A DNA stretch of 50,726 nt. Origin: an uncultured Clostridia bacterium. Lineage in GTDB: Bacteria > Bacillota > Clostridia > Christensenellales > Borkfalkiaceae. A program made the position numbers and the translations under genes. Where the stretch lies: positions 1 through 50,726 of the forward strand of contig CATLBN010000012.1 in assembly GCA_949878885.1 (NCBI GenBank). The letters are read 5' to 3'. Positions 44,501 through 50,726 of this stretch are shown in pieces (position 1 is the stretch's first letter; every line of letters starts with the position of its first letter). The notes beneath the pieces are model-generated. The model had not been told where the DNA came from. It worked only from the letters and a program-made list of their open reading frames with translations, and searched no databases.

Positions 44501-45566
44501 AAAATTGGTGCGCGTATATATTGCGCAGAAGCGTAAAATACAGGTCGGCGACAAAATGGCGGGACGCCACGGCAACAAGGGCGTTATATCGCGCGTGCTG
44601 CCTCAGGCGGATATGCCGTTCCTTGCGGACGGTACGCCGTTGCAGATAGTTTTGAACCCCTTGGGCGTGCCTTCCCGTATGAACATCGGACAGGTGCTTG
44701 AAGTGCATTTGGGACTTGTCTGCAAACAGCTCGGCTGGAAAATAGCAACGCCCGTATTCGACGGCGCGACCGAGCAGGACATTAAAAAGCTGTTCCTTGA
44801 AAACAATATAGTAAATCCCGAAGGTAAGGTAGACGGTAAAATTCAGGTTTACGACGGCAGAACGGGCGAACCCTTCGAAAACAGGGTTACGGTAGGCGTT
44901 CAGTATATGATTAAGCTTATCCACCTTGTAGACGACAAGATTCACGCGCGTTCGATAGGTCCTTACAGCCTTGTAACCCAGCAGCCTTTGGGCGGCAAAG
45001 CGCAGTTCGGCGGTCAGCGTTTCGGCGAAATGGAAGTTTGGGCGCTTGAAGCATACGGCGCGGCGCACATTTTGCAGGAAATTCTTACTGTTAAGTCGGA
45101 CGATATAGTAGGACGTGTAAAAACCTACGAAAGCATTGTTAAAGGAAATAACATTTCCGAACCCGGAATACCCGAAGCGTTTAAAGTGCTTTTGAAAGAA
45201 TTGCAGTCTCTTGCGTTAGACGTAAAAGTGCTTACCGAATCTGGAGAAGAACTTATTATCCGCGAACTTGACGACGAAGACGACCTTATCCCCTCGGCCC
45301 GTCAGCGCGCCGAGCAGGACGAGGAAGATAAAATTCCCGTTGAGGAATTCGACCTTGTCGGCGGCGGAGAAGACGAAGATGACGAAGACCTTGAGCCTAT
45401 ATCGATATTCGATAACGACGAAGACGACTTTACAAGCAAAGAACTGTTTTCTGAAGATGACCTCGACGATTTCGGCGACGACGATTTAGACGACAAATTT
45501 ACTCTGTTCGACGATGACGAGGACGATGAGCCGAAGGATGAAACCGACGGCGGAGACGAGGAATAA
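41505..45566 (+). CDS. rpoB: RNA polymerase beta subunit
   Basis: 1353 aa, well above the about 1190 of Bacillus. Core motifs are intact: the rifampicin-pocket region [23 protein letters not shown] and [18 protein letters not shown]. The C-terminal [18 protein letters not shown] is also intact. Extra length comes from a charged insertion around residues 385-470, in the lobe between the LSYRL and [13 protein letters not shown] blocks, and from an acidic tail of about 100 residues after 1254, largely Asp and Glu. In the rifampicin pocket the sequence is HKRKLS, with Lys578 where E. coli has Arg529. It starts a two-gene unit with rpoC and is not preceded by rplJ-rplL as in most bacteria. Confidence 0.98.
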   Translation: MNLPIHKYGKTERRKFGKINEVIEIPDLVEIQKASYNSFIQEGITEVFEDFMPITDYSDHYELYFLNHWFDEKPKYDEKECRNRDATYALPMHVTVRLVNKVKDEVIDQPVFMGDFPLMTDSGSFIINGAERVIVSQLVRSPGVYNASSRDKTGKEIFGTTVIPNRGAWLELEQDAQGVLWVHVDRKRKICATVLLRALGFGSDRALMDLFANDKMIENTIAKDTTKSESDGLIELYRRLRPGEVPTEASVRQHLNNLFFDPRRYDVVKVGRYKFNKKINLSYRLPGCKLAEDVFNPETGEIMGHANEIVSEEQAIAMQDCGVNEVFVLVSDAEQGEIKHKIIANNTVNFKAVSDKPHKAFGLLPTIYYPNFKFMQKIAAECENAKAEEVADKFTDEINAIYYVAETPASDDEKPEDKKNREKRREQRVKFVNACKKFNELFLSDRTEFDADEKKAIKPVIEKLNHKHITVDDIVAAISTNIDLQYGIGTIDNIDHLGNRRVRSVGELLQNQLRIGIARLEKLIKERMATQDAMEVTPSGLVNVRPVSAVIREFFGSSQLSQFMDQTNPAAELTHKRKLSALGPGGLNRDRATFEVRDVHHSHYGRLCPIETPEGQNIGLISSLATFSKVNEYGFIMSPYRRVEHIYDSEGKVTDTKVTDKVDYLTADEEDRYIVAQANEPLDENSRFINQHIGCRHRDLITQYSPEKMDYMDVSPKQLVSVATALIPFLENDDTNRALMGSNMQRQAVPLMKTESAIVATGIEGAIARDSGVMVRAKNAGVAVGVSSDLIKIQEENGLICEYPLKKFERSNQGTCLNQHPIINTGDRVEAGEIIADGPATNNGELALGKNILIGYMEWEGYNYEDAILISEKLVQDDVFTSIHIEEHETEARDTKLGAEEITRDIPNVSEDALKDLDADGIIRVGAEVQPGDILVGKVTPKGETELTPEERLLRAIFGEKAREVRDTSLKVPHGEGGIVVDVKVFTRENKDELSPGVSKLVRVYIAQKRKIQVGDKMAGRHGNKGVISRVLPQADMPFLADGTPLQIVLNPLGVPSRMNIGQVLEVHLGLVCKQLGWKIATPVFDGATEQDIKKLFLENNIVNPEGKVDGKIQVYDGRTGEPFENRVTVGVQYMIKLIHLVDDKIHARSIGPYSLVTQQPLGGKAQFGGQRFGEMEVWALEAYGAAHILQEILTVKSDDIVGRVKTYESIVKGNNISEPGIPEAFKVLLKELQSLALDVKVLTESGEELIIRELDDEDDLIPSARQRAEQDEEDKIPVEEFDLVGGGEDEDDEDLEPISIFDNDEDDFTSKELFSEDDLDDFGDDDLDDKFTLFDDDEDDEPKDETDGGDEE

Positions 45567-45578
45567 GGGAGGTTCAGA

Positions 45579-49253
<3,675 letters not shown>

Positions 49254-49263
49254 AATTAAAGAA

Positions 49264-49298
49264 AAACCGGCGCGATTTTAATTGCGCCGGTTTATTTT
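49264..49298 (+). terminator. intrinsic terminator of rpoBC
   Basis: A 10-bp perfect stem AAACCGGCGC (49264-49273) with complement (49284-49293), a 10-nt loop, then ATTTT. The following 49299-49414 is AT-rich and holds nothing recognised. Confidence 0.85.
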
Positions 49299-49414
49299 AA
49301 GCTTATATTTTTTTAAATGCATTTGCGTTTTTGTTCATATTAATGTAAATCAATTTATTTTAAGCGCATATGCTAGCTAAATATATAATTTATAACGCAA
49401 TTAAATTAAAATAA

Positions 49415-49437
49415 CGCCAAGCCGCAACGGCTTGGCG
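49415..49437 (-). terminator. intrinsic terminator of the DUF368 gene
   Basis: CGCCAAGCCG (49415-49424) pairs with 49428-49437 around a CAA loop. On the minus strand it is followed by TTATTTTAATTT, about 20 nt past the gene's stop codon. Confidence 0.8.
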
Positions 49438-49455
49438 CTACTTTTTATTATATAA

Positions 49456-50337
49456 TTAATTTATGTTTAAATTTTTTGCGTTGCGCGACTCCGCATAGGC
49501 GGCGATAGCGGCGCTTAAAATAACGCCTGCAAGGCACAGCAACGCGCCAACGGCAATTTGTACGCCGTCGATTTTTGCGTTAAGAAATTCGTCGGTAAAG
49601 CACAGCGCCGGAATAGACCCCAACACAAACCCCATAATAGCCCAGCCCGTTGCGCGCGGAAATTTTTTAAGCAGCAGCTTCATTAATTTTGCAATACTGA
49701 AAAAACCTGCAATCAATCCTGCTGCAAACAGCGCAAGAACCAACAAAGAATGCGGAAAATCGGAAAATATTTGAGAAATAACGTCTAATATAGGTTGATA
49801 GTATCCGAAAATCAGCAGTAAAAGCGAACCGCTCACTCCCGGAACAACAAGCGCGCAGGAAGCAAGCGCCCCTATTAAAACAAGTACTACGTATCCCCAC
49901 CAAAGCATACTTTCGCTTAAATCGGCTTGACCAAGCGCAGGGATAAAACAAATACCCACAACCAACGCAAGCGGCAGTATTAACGCTATAAAATCCGTAG
50001 GTTTAAATCCGTTTTTGCGCGTATCTTTAAAAAGTTTGGGCAAAGAACCTGTCATAAGTCCTGCAAAAAGCAAAATAGTAGGTACGGGCGCGTACTGTAT
50101 GGCGTATTTCAAGGGGAAATACAGCGCGGCAATACCGCAAAGCGCTCCCAAAGCTATCGGCAACAGGAAGAAAAAACTGTTTTTAAAATCTTTTCTTAAA
50201 TCGCTTATTGCGCCGATAAGTTTTTCGTAAACGTTAAACAGTACGGCTATCGTACCGCCGCTTACTCCGGGAATTATCATTGCAACGCCTATTCCGGCGC
50301 CCATAGCAAAATTTTTAAAAAATTTTTTAACTTTCAT
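49456..50337 (-). CDS. popT: DUF368 family polyprenyl-phosphate transporter (PopT-like)
   Basis: 293 aa with eight or so membrane helices and two internally similar Gly/Pro-rich motifs: IPGVSGGTIAVLF near the N-terminus and VPGVSGSLLLLIFG in the middle, the DUF368 hallmark. PopT proteins recycle undecaprenyl phosphate across the membrane for cell-wall and surface-polymer synthesis, which suits the glycan genes elsewhere in the window. There is no Shine-Dalgarno before the ATG, and a TATAAT ends only 7 nt upstream, so the message may be leaderless. It is monocistronic. Confidence 0.88.
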   Translation of the reverse strand: MKVKKFFKNFAMGAGIGVAMIIPGVSGGTIAVLFNVYEKLIGAISDLRKDFKNSFFFLLPIALGALCGIAALYFPLKYAIQYAPVPTILLFAGLMTGSLPKLFKDTRKNGFKPTDFIALILPLALVVGICFIPALGQADLSESMLWWGYVVLVLIGALASCALVVPGVSGSLLLLIFGYYQPILDVISQIFSDFPHSLLVLALFAAGLIAGFFSIAKLMKLLLKKFPRATGWAIMGFVLGSIPALCFTDEFLNAKIDGVQIAVGALLCLAGVILSAAIAAYAESRNAKNLNIN

Positions 50338-50344
50338 ACGTCAA

Positions 50345-50350
50345 ATTATA
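50345..50350 (-). promoter_or_regulatory. -10 element immediately upstream of the DUF368 start codon
   Basis: TATAAT on the minus strand, 7 nt before ATG. No matching -35 is present at 16-18 bp. Transcription from it would start at or next to the start codon. Confidence 0.45.
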
Positions 50351-50377
50351 TGCAAAACATTGCGCTTTTATTAAATA

Positions 50378-50408
50378 ACCAATCGGCAGACAATAATTGC
50401 CGATTGGT
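50378..50408 (-). terminator. intrinsic terminator of tRNA-Leu
   Basis: ACCAATCGGCA (50378-50388) pairs with TGCCGATTGGT (50398-50408). On the minus strand it begins 4 nt after the tRNA's CCA and is followed by TATTTAATAAAA. Confidence 0.75.
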
Positions 50409-50411
50409 CTA

Positions 50412-50494
50412 TGGTGCGGATAATAGGATTTGAACCTACACGGTTTCCCACAGGATTCTAAGTCCAGCGCGTCTGCCAGTTCCGCCATATCCGC
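50412..50494 (-). tRNA. tRNA-Leu, anticodon UAG
   Basis: On the minus strand the acceptor stem GCGGATA/TATCCGC encloses a D arm, an anticodon stem CTGGA/TCCTG with loop CTTAGAA (anticodon TAG), a long variable arm and a T arm around TTCAAAT. Discriminator A and CCA are encoded. It reads CUN leucine codons, mainly CUA. Confidence 0.95.
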
Positions 50495-50525
50495 ATTAAG
50501 CCGCATTTGTTTATGCAACGGTTTT

Positions 50526-50554
50526 ATTTTAATAAAAATATCAAAAAAAGTCAA
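50526..50554 (-). promoter_or_regulatory. predicted promoter of tRNA-Leu
   Basis: On the minus strand TTGACT (50549-50554) and TAAAAT (50526-50531) with a 17-bp spacer, about 30 bp upstream of the mature tRNA. Confidence 0.7.
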
Positions 50555-50581
50555 CAACAAATTGAAATTTAAATCAACGTA

Positions 50582-50610
50582 TAGACAAAATTAAGTGTTT
50601 ATGATATAAT
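50582..50610 (+). promoter_or_regulatory. strong predicted promoter at the right edge
   Basis: TAGACA (50582-50587), a 17-bp spacer and consensus TATAAT (50605-50610). No gene starts before the terminator hairpin at 50626, so it would yield a very short RNA or a regulated leader. Confidence 0.6.
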
Positions 50611-50625
50611 AATTCTACAAACATC

Positions 50626-50674
50626 AAAAACCCCCGAAAAACCGTCAAAAAGCGGTGTTTTCGGGGTTTTTTCC
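50626..50674. terminator. large terminator hairpin at the right edge
   Basis: CCCCGAAAAACCG (50632-50644) pairs with CGGTGTTTTCGGGG (50653-50666) with one bulge, flanked by A-run and TTTTTT, so it can work on either strand. It may attenuate the promoter at 50582 or end a minus-strand gene coming from beyond the window. Confidence 0.7.
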
Positions 50675-50726
50675 TTTTCGTGTTACTAACCCGATACTAA
50701 TTCAAAGTAGCAGACATATTGTGTCA

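Noticed and set aside
49315-49326. AAATGCATTTG, similar to the fructan-locus boxes
   Set aside because: Single copy, differs at the end of the box, has no partner at 33 bp and no matching promoter geometry. Likely chance in AT-rich DNA.
50327-50560. 77-residue minus-strand frame spanning the tRNA region
   Set aside because: It is translated tRNA-Leu sequence, a common annotation artefact; the cloverleaf with CCA explains the region.

Overview
The window looks like a chromosomal segment of an AT-leaning Bacillota, most likely an uncultured or gut-type Clostridia. The evidence is Gram-positive style ABC-transporter lipoproteins, clear sigma-A-type promoters (TTGACA-N17-TATAAT), purine-rich ribosome binding sites, many intrinsic terminators, a collagen-like surface or spore-type protein and Firmicutes-type RpoB/RpoC. 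The exact taxon cannot be fixed by reading. All assignments come from motif recognition; no database search was run.

Positions 1-16,900 hold a fructan-utilisation locus. A LacI-family regulator (minus strand) is divergent from a lipoprotein with Cys/His repeats and a large membrane-anchored GH32 enzyme with a possible levan-binding module. A second promoter then drives nine tightly packed genes: two ABC permeases, a solute-binding lipoprotein, a DUF624 membrane protein, a carbohydrate-binding lipoprotein, a cytoplasmic GH32, a divergent GH32-like lipoprotein, a PfkB fructokinase and an MsmX-type ATPase, ending at a strong terminator. The logic is: cut fructan at the surface, import oligosaccharides, hydrolyse inside, phosphorylate fructose. 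Both promoters carry a pair of identical boxes (CAAATGCAYAA, 33 bp apart) at the same distance from the -35, which suggests an undescribed co-regulator site.

Positions 16,900-23,050 hold a collagen-like repeat protein, tRNA-Ser(GCU), an SGNH hydrolase, a YggS-type PLP-homeostasis protein and a one-piece ABC/FtsX exporter. Positions 23,230-30,720 hold an amino-sugar and envelope cluster: a free-standing GlmU-like acetyltransferase, glmM, glmS and a membrane UDP-GlcNAc 4,6-dehydratase-like protein, with a convergent O-antigen-ligase-like protein. A 2072-residue surface protein follows (30,967-37,185).

Positions 37,221-38,342 look like a 1.1-kb mobile cassette. It has terminal inverted repeats, a TTAA duplication, and a single membrane-protein gene with its own promoter, and it sits exactly between the giant gene's terminator stem and the stop codon of radA. 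Beyond it lie rqcP-ispDF-radA (minus), divergent from rpoB-rpoC (plus). rpoB has a perfect consensus promoter overlapping the rqcP start codon, a leader of about 320 nt, and encodes a beta subunit with a long acidic tail. The window closes with a DUF368/PopT-type lipid-carrier transporter, tRNA-Leu(UAG), and a strong promoter followed at once by a terminator hairpin.
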